Shown: one piece after another, positions 7,561 through 16,359 of the stretch
Numbering within the stretch: position 1 is the stretch's first letter
Layout: every line of letters starts with the position of its first letter
Source: an uncultured Dokdonia sp.
GTDB taxonomy: Bacteria > Bacteroidota > Bacteroidia > Flavobacteriales > Flavobacteriaceae
Direction: 5' to 3'
DNA: 64,000 nt
NCBI RefSeq assembly: GCF_947492815.1
Contig: NZ_CANLOB010000013.1
Location: 62,001-126,000, forward strand
Notes under the pieces: model-generated
Databases searched by the model: none
What the model saw: the letters and a program-made list of their open reading frames with translations, nothing else
What the model was told of the DNA's origin: nothing
Translations under genes and position numbers: made by a program

Positions 7561-10005
7561 ATGAATATTTTTTATAGGCTCATCATACTTTGTATATGTA
7601 TTAGTATCACTAGCTGTAAAAAGCAAAAAAGTATAGGTAATTATAACCATTCTATTGTTCCTGTGCCGCACGAAATTGCTTTTACAGGAGATTTTATAGA
7701 TCTTTAAAAACTTCTAAAAGAGCAGCATACAGCTGTTAAAAAATTTGGAGATTATCAGTATTTACTAAACCAAATTATCTTTAATCCCAATGCTTCATAC
7801 CCTATCTTGGAAAGTCAACTATCAAGTAGGCTCGTACTTTCCATTGATATTCCAATGCCTGAAGAAGCCTATAAACTTGTTATTTCTGACGATGCTATTG
7901 TCATACAAGGCGGTAGTGATCGTGCTGTGCGTTATGGGATTATAACCTTATCTCAGCTTTTAGTAGAAACAAATAAAAGTCTTCTACTTCCTAAAGGAAT
8001 CATTACAGATCAACCTGATCATGAATATCGTTCGTTAATGATTGATTTATCTCGTAATTGGCATTCGGTAAATACCTTGAAACAGCTTATTGTTTTAGCT
8101 GGGTTTTATAAGGTAAAATATGTGCATTTACATCTTACCGATGATGGTTTATTTACTTTTTCTAGTGATGCATTTCCAGAGTTACGTACTGAGAAGCATT
8201 ATTCTAAAGAAGATTTGATGGTTTTAAACGCTTTCGCGAAAGCGTATGGAGTTACCTTAATTCCAGAAATTGATATGCTTGGACATTCAAACGCTTTTAT
8301 TCGTGCTGATGCCCAACGTTGGGGTATTGAAAATAGCAAAGAAAACTACTATACGTTAAATATGGGAAGTGAGCAGGTGTATGAAGGTATTCAGACTTTG
8401 TTAGAAGAAGTTGCCGAAGCATTTCCTGAAAGCCCGTATATCCATATTGGAGGTGATGAGGTATATATGGGCGGGTTTGAGAATGACCCACAAGTAGAGG
8501 CGTATATGAAAGCACACGAATTAGAATCATTAACAGATCTATACCATCATTTTATTGTTCGCGTAGGAACGCAAGTGAAAGCTATCGGAAAAACTCCGAT
8601 GATTTGGACAGGTTTTGAATTGGAAAGTGAGGTGAAGATTCCGAAGGATTTTGTGATTATGGCGTGGAATATGACCGATTATACCCCTCAAAAATTGGCA
8701 CATGATGGGTATATTGTCATTAATGCTTCTTGGCAACCTCTATATGTTGTTAATAATCGTAAATGGTCTCCAGAAACAATCTATGATTGGTCACCTAACC
8801 AATGGAAAGGCGATCAAACACCTAAAGAATTACCAGGACATCGCGTTAAAGACAGTACATCTATGATTATTGGAGGAATCATGTGTGCTTGGGAACAAGG
8901 ACAGTATAAAGAATTAATCACTTTACGAAAACGTTTAGCAGCTATGAGCGAACGTTTATGGAATACAAATGCCACTGATTATGGTACATATGCTTCTAGA
9001 AATCAAAAATCTGACCAACAGTTAGAAGCGATTTTGTTTCCTTTTACACTGACTGAAAGTGGATTAACTCAAGGGGATTGGGACGATGCAAATCGTTATG
9101 AGAATTTTGAATTTGAAGATCTATTGTCATTGCACATTAAGTCGGCTCACAATGACATAGAAGTTCGTTATACTCAAGATGGACGTATACCCACAAATAC
9201 GGATCGTATGTATTCTTTACCTATAATATTAAAAGAATCGGGACTGGTTTCTTTTCAAGCTTTTAGAAATGGTACGCCTATCGGACAAACGTTAGAAAAG
9301 AAGTATTTCTTAGCACCTATTCAGGCTAAGGTTACAGGAATTGTTAATGATTTACCTCCTCATAGTTGGGAGAATCATAAGTTTGCCGATACAGCAACCT
9401 TTCATTTTTCTTCAAAACGCGATGGGGTTTTACGATATACTACAGATGGAAGTACACCTACAGTGACAAGTAGTATATATACAGATTCTATCCTACTTAA
9501 GGATTCTAAAACAATAAAGGTTGGCTTGTTTGATACGTCTGGTGATCAGATAGGTGCTTCTTGGTATGAAGAATACGTACAATTAGGATTAGAAACGAGT
9601 TTAACCACAGGGAAACCAGTGAGTACCTGTCATGGTGATAATGAGTTAGGTGTTCCTTCCCTTATCAATAATGGAGAAATTGCCCGCTGGGATCATTGGG
9701 GAACACATACCAATGGTGATAATTGGGTAATCATAGACTTAGAACAAGCTCATGAACTTACACGTTTTAAAACCTATACCTTTTGGGATGGGTATCGCTA
9801 CTATGAATATACGATTGATGTATCATTAGATGGTATATCATGGAAACAAGTAGTAGATCAAAGTGAGAACAGAAAACTATCAGTCTCTGAAGGGCAAGAA
9901 GATATTATAAAACCCACAAAAGCTCGATATGTTCGTCTTAACTTGATTCGTAATAGTGCTAATCCAGGATTGCATCTAGTCGAATTTCAAGCGTTTGCGG
10001 ATTAA
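7561..10005 (+). pseudogene. GH20 beta-N-acetylhexosaminidase lipoprotein, interrupted by an in-frame stop
   Basis: Reading from ATG 7561 gives a lipoprotein start (MNIFYRLIILCICISITSC, Cys20) and then the typical GH20 N-domain (IVPVPHEIAFTGDFIDL). Codon 49 is TAA (7705-7707). The same frame then continues without a break (KLLKEQHTAVKKFGDYQYLL) to 10005. The catalytic GH20 domain has the Asp-Glu pair in HIGGDEVYMGG (codons 299-300) and a Trp-rich pocket. Two chitobiase-C-like beta domains follow (RYTQDGRIPT and RYTTDGSTPT), then a C-terminal F5/8-type discoidin domain. An apparent TTG start at 7807 would give 732 residues without signal peptide or N-domain. It would remove terminal GlcNAc or GalNAc if functional. 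One substitution explains everything, so it is either a recent null mutation or a sequence error. A palindrome copy inside encodes NAFAKAY. Confidence 0.85.
8228..8245. repeat. Palindrome ACGCTTTCGCGAAAGCGT inside the GH20 gene
   Basis: Full 18-bp copy, in frame, encoding A-F-A-K-A within LNAFAKAYGV. Confidence 0.95.
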
Positions 10006-10011
10006 ATGGTA

Positions 10012-12444
10012 CTAATTTTGGATTCTAGCCTTTTCACTATCGGCGCTAGATCTACTATTTCCTTCTTTTACTTTTGTATTTCCAAACGGATATGAGAAAC
10101 TGAGTCGCCAGATACTTGATACGGCAGATTCTGGTAAAAAACGCACATCAAATACATTATCATAGGCTTCTCGTGTAAGATCACCTACTTGTGACTTAAT
10201 ATCAATGCTTTTAAAGATATCGGTGACACTTAGTTGTAAACTACTTCCATTTTTAAATTCTTTTTTAAGTCCTGCATTTACAGTTCCAAACCCTTGCACA
10301 GTGGCACTTCCATTAAAATGCTTTGATGTATACCATCCTGAGACTTCTAAAGATATTTTTGATGGGAATTGTATCGTCTGACTTCCATTAAAATTATAAT
10401 GCACATAATCATGTGTGAGTTGCTCTCTTGTATGGAGTAATTTAAATTGTCGTACACCAATGGTTCCATTTACATTTAATTGCCACCAATTATTTATTTT
10501 GACAGGAATATTAGATTGGAAGTCTATACTATTCTGATATTTCAAGTTTTGTGGAGCAATAATAGCAAGATCACTTCGGTCATCTTCAGTAACCTGAAAA
10601 CGCGCTAATGGATTATCTTCCTGTGTTGCTATTACAGAAAAACTATAGGCTTTATACGCATAGGTAATTGTGAGGCTATTGGTAATAGCAGGTGAGAGTT
10701 GCGGATTTCCACTAAAAACAGAGGTGGGGCTATTGTAACTTAAAAAAGAAGCAAGATCATTATAGCTTGGTCGTGTAATTCGGCGGTTGTAAGCGAGGTT
10801 CCAGCTTTTTGTATCTGAAAGTGTCTTGGTAACAAATACAGACGGGAATAATTGTCCAAAACTGCGATCTAAGCTTGCATCATCAAACTCTTGATTCCAA
10901 TATTCATAACGTACACCTAATTGTGCATTTATAGAATTACTAAGAGCGTAATTTGCAATTCCGTAAATAGCACCAATCTGTTCTGTATTTTCATTGATAT
11001 TTACAAACCTAAGATCGGTAATAAAAGTGTCGCCTTCTTGTATCTCAATACGTGCATTGTTGGTTGTTTTTGAGAGAGAGCCTTTTACACCTCCTTCTAA
11101 GGTGAGCTTTTCATTGATAGGTCTACTATAATCTATTTTTAAAACACCTACATCTATAGAAGTGCTATTGGTTCCTCGATTTCCATTGTTATAAATCTCA
11201 CCTTCAGGTTGAAAAGGCATACCATTTTCATCAAGATATATGCTTTGTACGTTGTTTGGGGTATCATTCTTATAGTTTATATAATCTGCCGTAATACCAA
11301 AAGTATGATTGTCATTTTTAGTTTCATAGAAAGCAGAGGTATTGTAATTTTTCCATTGGCCATTAGCTCTAAGATTGATACGTGCATCCAGAAAAGGATT
11401 GATGGGGAAATTATACAGACCACGGTTATCTGTTCGAATAGATGGATTTGATTGATTGTAGGTGATACTTGCTCCAAAAAGCGAGGCCTTATTGAGTTGA
11501 TATTCGATACCCGATGTTAGGTTATGACTTCTATTGAGTTGGGAGGTTTCACTGGTGAAATCAATAAATGTTTCTCCCCCAAATACGGGAATATTGGTAC
11601 TCCCAAGACCATTCCAAGTACTATAGGTATCGTCATATGAGAATGAATAAGAACCATATAGCGTTGTTTTTTCGCTACCATAATTAAGCGATACACTTGA
11701 TGTTTGTTTTACTCCTTCTCCATATCCTGCAGAAACGGTAGCATTACCACGTGTACCTAATGCTTCATTTTTAGTCATAACAATATTGATAATACCTGCA
11801 TTCCCATCGGCATCATAACGAGCAGAGGGATTGGTGAGCAATTCTATTTTCTGAATATTGTCGGCACTCATTCCTTGTAACAGTGTAATAAGATCTGAAG
11901 TTGGGATGCGTTGTGTTTTTCCGTTGATCATAATGGTAGTGCCACTCTTTCCATTTAGAGAAAAACTATTGTTACGTTGATCTAAAATGACTCCTGGTGA
12001 ACGTTCTAATACTTGTAAAGCAGAGCTTCCCTTGGTCAAAATACTACTTTGCACATTAATGACACTCCCTTCTTGAGTGCGTTCTATGAGTTTCTTTTTG
12101 GCGACAATAGCCACTTCGTCCAGTGCGGTTGCTTCCTCTAAAAGTATGATGTTTGGGAATGTTTTTGTATCCGCTTTCGCGAAAGCGAACGACTCTGAAT
12201 TCCATGTTTGATATGAAATCAAATGTATTTGTACGGTATAATGTCCATCTGGGATATCATCTATATAAAAAGCACCAGTTTCACTAGTGATGACACCTTT
12301 TGTAAGTTCTTTTGTGAGGTCATTATAGAGTATCACATTGGCAAATGGAATAGGGGTGTTATTGGCATCTATAACTTGGCCACTTATTTGACTATAGCTT
12401 ACATATGTGGTCATTAGCAGGATAAATAGAATACGAATTCTCAT
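10012..12444 (-). CDS. TonB-dependent receptor with CarboxypepD_reg-like domain
   Basis: An outer-membrane beta-barrel of 810 residues using ATG 12444 (MRIRILFILL), where a signal peptide ends in VSYSQ; the longer frame adds 48 unrelated residues. Residues 22-105 form a CarboxypepD_reg-like Ig domain (ISGQVIDANNTPIPFANVIL). A plug domain follows (about 130-230) with MINGKTQRIPTSDLITLLQG and ELLTNPSARYDADGNAGIINI. The rest is barrel strands. This is the outer-membrane beta-barrel family subgroup common in Bacteroidota, whose ligands are often peptides or metal chelates, unknown here. It is divergent from a LytS/LytTR pair, an arrangement in which the regulator often controls the receptor. The stop lies 6 bp from the GH20 stop. 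Confidence 0.92.
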   Translation of the reverse strand: MRIRILFILLMTTYVSYSQISGQVIDANNTPIPFANVILYNDLTKELTKGVITSETGAFYIDDIPDGHYTVQIHLISYQTWNSESFAFAKADTKTFPNIILLEEATALDEVAIVAKKKLIERTQEGSVINVQSSILTKGSSALQVLERSPGVILDQRNNSFSLNGKSGTTIMINGKTQRIPTSDLITLLQGMSADNIQKIELLTNPSARYDADGNAGIINIVMTKNEALGTRGNATVSAGYGEGVKQTSSVSLNYGSEKTTLYGSYSFSYDDTYSTWNGLGSTNIPVFGGETFIDFTSETSQLNRSHNLTSGIEYQLNKASLFGASITYNQSNPSIRTDNRGLYNFPINPFLDARINLRANGQWKNYNTSAFYETKNDNHTFGITADYINYKNDTPNNVQSIYLDENGMPFQPEGEIYNNGNRGTNSTSIDVGVLKIDYSRPINEKLTLEGGVKGSLSKTTNNARIEIQEGDTFITDLRFVNINENTEQIGAIYGIANYALSNSINAQLGVRYEYWNQEFDDASLDRSFGQLFPSVFVTKTLSDTKSWNLAYNRRITRPSYNDLASFLSYNSPTSVFSGNPQLSPAITNSLTITYAYKAYSFSVIATQEDNPLARFQVTEDDRSDLAIIAPQNLKYQNSIDFQSNIPVKINNWWQLNVNGTIGVRQFKLLHTREQLTHDYVHYNFNGSQTIQFPSKISLEVSGWYTSKHFNGSATVQGFGTVNAGLKKEFKNGSSLQLSVTDIFKSIDIKSQVGDLTREAYDNVFDVRFLPESAVSSIWRLSFSYPFGNTKVKEGNSRSSADSEKARIQN
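12172..12187. repeat. Palindrome CGCTTTCGCGAAAGCG inside the TonB receptor gene
   Basis: In-frame copy on the coding (minus) strand, encoding F-A-F-A-K-A-D at about residue 86. Confidence 0.95.
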
Positions 12445-12583
12445 AATTTTAGGATTGTTTGTATCGCAATAACCATAGAGAATACGTAGAAAGAAAATAG
12501 GATTGCTAAGAGGTTGCAGATTCTTTATAAACGGCGTGCTATAGGAAAAACAAGTATTTGTAGCATGTATTTTTCGATAGGCT

Positions 12584-12615
12584 ACCACTTGTCAATTATA
12601 TCGTACCTGTTATCA
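12584..12615. promoter_or_regulatory. Candidate LytTR operator (21-bp-period direct repeat)
   Basis: ACCACTTGTCA (12584-12594) and ACCTGTTATCA (12605-12615) match at 8 of 11 positions and start exactly 21 bp apart. LytTR regulators such as AgrA and ComE bind 9-bp imperfect direct repeats with a 21-22 bp period. It lies between the TonB receptor and the LytS/LytTR genes, 45 bp upstream of the kinase start. Confidence 0.4.
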
Positions 12616-12659
12616 AATATGATGTGGTATAAACGTATTGCTTATTGTATTTTTATGGG

Positions 12660-13793
12660 ATGACTCAGAGATTAGAAACTATCATTTCTCAAATTACACG
12701 ATATAAAGGACACCATATTATATTGTGGGCGCTATATCATTTTATATGGTGGTCTGTCTATGAGGGGAGTATGATTCGCATTTTTAATACATTATTAGAA
12801 CCTCAAAATATTATTAAATATTTGGGATATGTTGTTTTCCAAGGCATAGGGGTTTACTTCTGTTTGTATGTGTTAATCCCAAGTTTTTTAGAAAAACGGA
12901 AGTATGTTTCTTTTTTGGGAAGTCTTATTACTACGTTAGTAGGAACTGCGTTATTGATCACATGTAACTATTATATAGCAGGTGCTATTGTAGGGATTTC
13001 TCCTTATGAATTGTTTAAAATATCTCCTGCTTCTCCAGTCGCTATCTTTAAGAATAATGCATTTCCATCTTGTGTTGCAGCGATGACCTTAGGAATGAGT
13101 ATTAAATTGGCTAAAAATTGGTTATTATCCCAAAAGAAGCAACAACTTTTAGAAAAAGAAAAACTAGAAACGGAACTTAAGTTTTTGAAATCACAGTTTA
13201 ATCCTCATTTTTTATTTAATACAATTAATTCCATTTTTGTACTTATCAATAAGAATACAGAAATGGCATCTGAATCTCTTGTGAAATTTTCTAGTTTACT
13301 ACGCTATCAATTGTATGAGTGTAATACGCCAACCATTCAGTTAAGTAATGAAATACAATATATTAAGAGTTTTATAGAGTTAGAAAGCTTACGCCAGAAT
13401 GATAATTTTTCTTTAAAAGAATCCTATCCAGAAACGGTCGGTACCGATATGATGATTGCTCCTTTTATTTTAATTCCTTTTATAGAAAATGCATTTAAGC
13501 ACTTAACAGAAGATCATCAGTTAAAGAAATGGATTCAATTTGACTTGAGTTTGCAAGAGAATATACTCACACTCTTTATAGCGAATAGTGCTAATTTTCA
13601 GATACAGACACATACTTTAGAAAACACTTCATATAAAGGATTAGGACTTAAAAATGTAAAGCGTCGTCTTGATTTATTATATCCTGATATCTATACGTTG
13701 CTGGTTACAGAAAATAAAGATCAGTATACGGTACAGCTTACCTTAACATTAGCAAAGCAGACTCATGTTCAACTTCAAAAAGTAACAGCATGA
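12660..13793 (+). CDS. LytS-type sensor histidine kinase
   Basis: An inner-membrane sensor kinase of 377 residues from ATG 12660; the open frame begins at a TTG 15 bp earlier. Four transmembrane helices fill residues about 15-150. A short coiled linker (QKKQQLLEKEKLETELKFL) leads to the phosphoacceptor box QFNPHFLFNTINSIF, with His183. The ATPase part has LIPFIENAFKHL and GLGLKNVKRRLDLLYP. There is no periplasmic sensor domain, so the signal is sensed in or at the membrane. The stop overlaps the start of the LytTR regulator by 4 bp, so the two form one pair. Confidence 0.92.
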   Translation: MTQRLETIISQITRYKGHHIILWALYHFIWWSVYEGSMIRIFNTLLEPQNIIKYLGYVVFQGIGVYFCLYVLIPSFLEKRKYVSFLGSLITTLVGTALLITCNYYIAGAIVGISPYELFKISPASPVAIFKNNAFPSCVAAMTLGMSIKLAKNWLLSQKKQQLLEKEKLETELKFLKSQFNPHFLFNTINSIFVLINKNTEMASESLVKFSSLLRYQLYECNTPTIQLSNEIQYIKSFIELESLRQNDNFSLKESYPETVGTDMMIAPFILIPFIENAFKHLTEDHQLKKWIQFDLSLQENILTLFIANSANFQIQTHTLENTSYKGLGLKNVKRRLDLLYPDIYTLLVTENKDQYTVQLTLTLAKQTHVQLQKVTA

Positions 13794-14515
13794 TTAAATG
13801 TATAGTTGTTGATGACGAACCTTTAGCTAGAGAGTGTATTACAAACTACATACACGAAATTGATTTTTTAGAATGTATAGGAAGTTATAGTTCTGTACTA
13901 GAAGTAAACTCATCAGTAATTATTAAGGATATCGATTTATTATTTCTAGATATTCAGATGCCAGTTATCAATGGGTTAGATTTTTTAAAAATGACAGTGC
14001 ATGCTCCTATGACTATTCTAACAACGGCATATCCTAATTATGCTATAGAAGGTTTTGAATTGAATGTACTAGATTACTTACTAAAGCCCATTTCTTTTAA
14101 TCGTTTTTTTGCAGCAGTTACCAAAGCAAAAAATCAATATGCTTTACAACAATCAGATACTTCTATAATTCTCCAGGAAGAACAAGATTGTTTTTTTATT
14201 AAGAGTGATGGAAAGTATGAAAAGATCTATATAAATGATATTCTTTTTGTACAAGCCATGCAAAATTATGTGATCATTCAAACTACGCAAAGACGCTATA
14301 TTACATTACTGTTTCTTAAAAATGTCATTGAAAAATTAGATGAAACGGCTTTTATTAGGGTACATAAATCATATGTAGTTGCAATATCAAAAATAGATAC
14401 TGTAGAGTCTCATGAAATTCATATCAAGGATTATAAAATTCCTTTAAGTAGAAACTATAAAAAAGAGGTAATTCCTATGATTATTGGGAATAAGTTATGG
14501 AGCGGAAATAAATAA
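13790..14515 (+). CDS. LytTR family response regulator
   Basis: A 241-residue regulator. The receiver domain has the acidic pair DD8-9, the phosphoacceptor Asp54 (LLFLDIQMP) and the switch Lys in DYLLKPISF. The C-terminal LytTR DNA-binding domain (about 145-238) has IYINDILFVQAMQNYVII and FIRVHKSYVVAISKID. Its ATG overlaps the kinase stop by 4 bp. Likely targets are itself, the divergent TonB receptor and possibly the peptide gene at 19280, given the 21-bp-period repeats upstream of both regions. The target link is inference. Confidence 0.92.
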   Translation: MIKCIVVDDEPLARECITNYIHEIDFLECIGSYSSVLEVNSSVIIKDIDLLFLDIQMPVINGLDFLKMTVHAPMTILTTAYPNYAIEGFELNVLDYLLKPISFNRFFAAVTKAKNQYALQQSDTSIILQEEQDCFFIKSDGKYEKIYINDILFVQAMQNYVIIQTTQRRYITLLFLKNVIEKLDETAFIRVHKSYVVAISKIDTVESHEIHIKDYKIPLSRNYKKEVIPMIIGNKLWSGNK

Positions 14516-14523
14516 CTTATAAT

Positions 14524-14563
14524 AACTACGTCATGTTATAGATATCAATAACACAACGTAGTT
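14524..14563. terminator. Possible bidirectional terminator
   Basis: Inverted repeat AACTACGT / ACGTAGTT with an inner GTTAT / ATAAC pair, lying between the convergent LytTR regulator and S8 protease genes. No clear T-tract, so confidence is moderate. Confidence 0.45.
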
Positions 14564-14573
14564 TAGTGATGAC

Positions 14574-16166
14574 TTATTTAGTACGTTCTATGGCTAGTTT
14601 TACAGCTTCATAGGCATTAACTACTTTTCCTGTTTTAGATAATGTGTCAAAAGGAACCGTTTCTTCAGTTCCAGGTTGATGTACCTCTAACGATACAGAT
14701 ACCGCAGAATCTTCTATAATACTTTTAACTTCTTCTGGAGTTAATTCTGGAAAATAAGAAAGTAATAATGCAGCAATCCCTGTTACAACAGGAGAAGCCA
14801 TACTCGTACCACTACGATTTCCATATTCATTATTAGGTAAGGTTGAATAAATATCAACGCCAGGAGCAAAGACATCCACTGCTTTTTTTCCATAATTTGA
14901 AAAACTAGCCACAAAATCTTCATTATAGTTGCCAGATGTAGCACCAACTTCGATCCAATTGGTCGCTACACTACCATCTAAGAGTAAAGAAGAAGGGAAA
15001 CTGTAGTAATAATCAATATTTGTATGATCATTTCCAGCACCATGTATGAGTAGCACTCCTTTTTCTTGTGCATATTTTACGGCAGCATCTACCAATTCTT
15101 TTTGTGGAGAATAATCTTTACCAAAACTCATATTGATAACACGCGCTCCATTATCTACAGCATATCGTATTCCATTAGATACATCTATATCTGCTTCATC
15201 CCCCATAGGCGTGTTACGTATAGGCATGATAATACTTTCTGTTGCAATTCCTCGTATACCAATCTTATTATCACTTTGAGCTCCTATAATACCTGAAACA
15301 TGTGTTCCATGCTCAGATCGTTTTGACACATCAGGATTTCCATATCCTGATATTGCTTCCCCAACGATAGAACGTCCATCAAAATCAAGACTGTAGTTAT
15401 ATTTAAGTCGAAGTTCAACTTCTTCTAGGCGACTTACTGATGAGGTGTATCTTTCAATAATACTCTCAGAAGTCATTCTACTATTTTGATCTAATACTCG
15501 TAAATAGGTTGCTTTCACTTTTTCAATAGAAGAAGAACGAGGTTTAAATTTTTCTACATCTTTTCTACTAAACGATTCCTTATCTAATGCTTTTTGTAAT
15601 GGAGGAACTAATGAAGTTAAAAAATCAGCTTCTTCTTTAGAATTATTATATCGCTCTTGCCATGTCTGCTGTGCTTCTTCGTATTTTTCTTTAAAGCTTA
15701 GAAAAACTAAATACTCTTCTCTTTCTTCGGGTGTAATGGTATATTTGTCTTTTGTGCCAAAACGTTTTAAATATTCTCTATAAATTCGTGTCATCTCTAA
15801 CGTTTCGGCTACTAAACTTTCTCCATTAGTGTTTCCTATAAAATTCCAACCAATAGTATCATCTATAAATCCATTACCGTCATCATCTTTATTATTTCCA
15901 GAAACTTCATCTTCATTTTTCCAAACACGATTTTTTAAATCTTCGTGTTCAATATCTAAACCAGAGTCTAAGACAGCAATAATCACAGGTTGAGGTGTTC
16001 TGTCTTTTAATAATTTATATGCCTTATCTAAGCTTATTCCAGGATATCCATCTTTTTTCTTATCTAATAAATGCCATCCATCTGGAATTTCTTGTGCCTG
16101 TAGCTGTATAGATGAACATAGAATGATAAAGCTTGTGAATATAAAAGCAATGTTATTTTTAATCAT
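14574..16166 (-). CDS. Exported S8 subtilisin-like serine protease
   Basis: A 530-residue serine protease with a Sec signal peptide (to about residue 25, QLQAQ). The catalytic triad is visible: Asp67 (IIAVLDSGLDIEHEDL), His289 (EHGTHVSGIIG) and Ser455 (GTSMASPVVTGIAALL). The 222-residue spacing between Asp and His is much longer than in plain subtilisins (about 30-40), because a charged, helical, coiled-coil-like insert fills about residues 110-270. There is no separate propeptide domain and no type IX sorting domain, so it is probably periplasmic. Subtilisin-like LanP proteases cleave some lanthipeptide leaders. Since two small double-glycine peptides lie nearby, a maturation role is worth testing but is not shown. 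Confidence 0.92.
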   Translation of the reverse strand: MIKNNIAFIFTSFIILCSSIQLQAQEIPDGWHLLDKKKDGYPGISLDKAYKLLKDRTPQPVIIAVLDSGLDIEHEDLKNRVWKNEDEVSGNNKDDDGNGFIDDTIGWNFIGNTNGESLVAETLEMTRIYREYLKRFGTKDKYTITPEEREEYLVFLSFKEKYEEAQQTWQERYNNSKEEADFLTSLVPPLQKALDKESFSRKDVEKFKPRSSSIEKVKATYLRVLDQNSRMTSESIIERYTSSVSRLEEVELRLKYNYSLDFDGRSIVGEAISGYGNPDVSKRSEHGTHVSGIIGAQSDNKIGIRGIATESIIMPIRNTPMGDEADIDVSNGIRYAVDNGARVINMSFGKDYSPQKELVDAAVKYAQEKGVLLIHGAGNDHTNIDYYYSFPSSLLLDGSVATNWIEVGATSGNYNEDFVASFSNYGKKAVDVFAPGVDIYSTLPNNEYGNRSGTSMASPVVTGIAALLLSYFPELTPEEVKSIIEDSAVSVSLEVHQPGTEETVPFDTLSKTGKVVNAYEAVKLAIERTK

Positions 16167-16298
16167 AGAATTTATGTTATAGGTAATTTGTACTGTATTA
16201 CTGTTTTAGACCCTGAAAATAAGTATTTTTTATCGGTTTTAAAATGAACTGTTTATTTTAACCTACATAATTTATAGTAAAGTATATCTATGATAAAC

Positions 16299-16333
16299 TT
16301 TGCTATAAATAGTTAGAACTATACCTATCTTTG
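16299..16333 (+). promoter_or_regulatory. Promoter of the ABC exporter gene
   Basis: TTTG (16299-16302) and TATCTTTG (16326-16333) match the Bacteroidota -33/-7 pattern TTTG...TAnnTTTG with a 23-bp spacer, a little longer than the usual 19. The start codon is 26 bp downstream. Confidence 0.6.
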
Positions 16334-16359
16334 AGATACTATTTACAGGGATATTATAC

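Noticed and set aside
7450..7671. A 73-codon minus-strand ORF next to the ArsR operon
   Set aside because: It overlaps the operator site and the lipoprotein start of the GH20 gene, and has no recognisable domain or codon use; it is a shadow.
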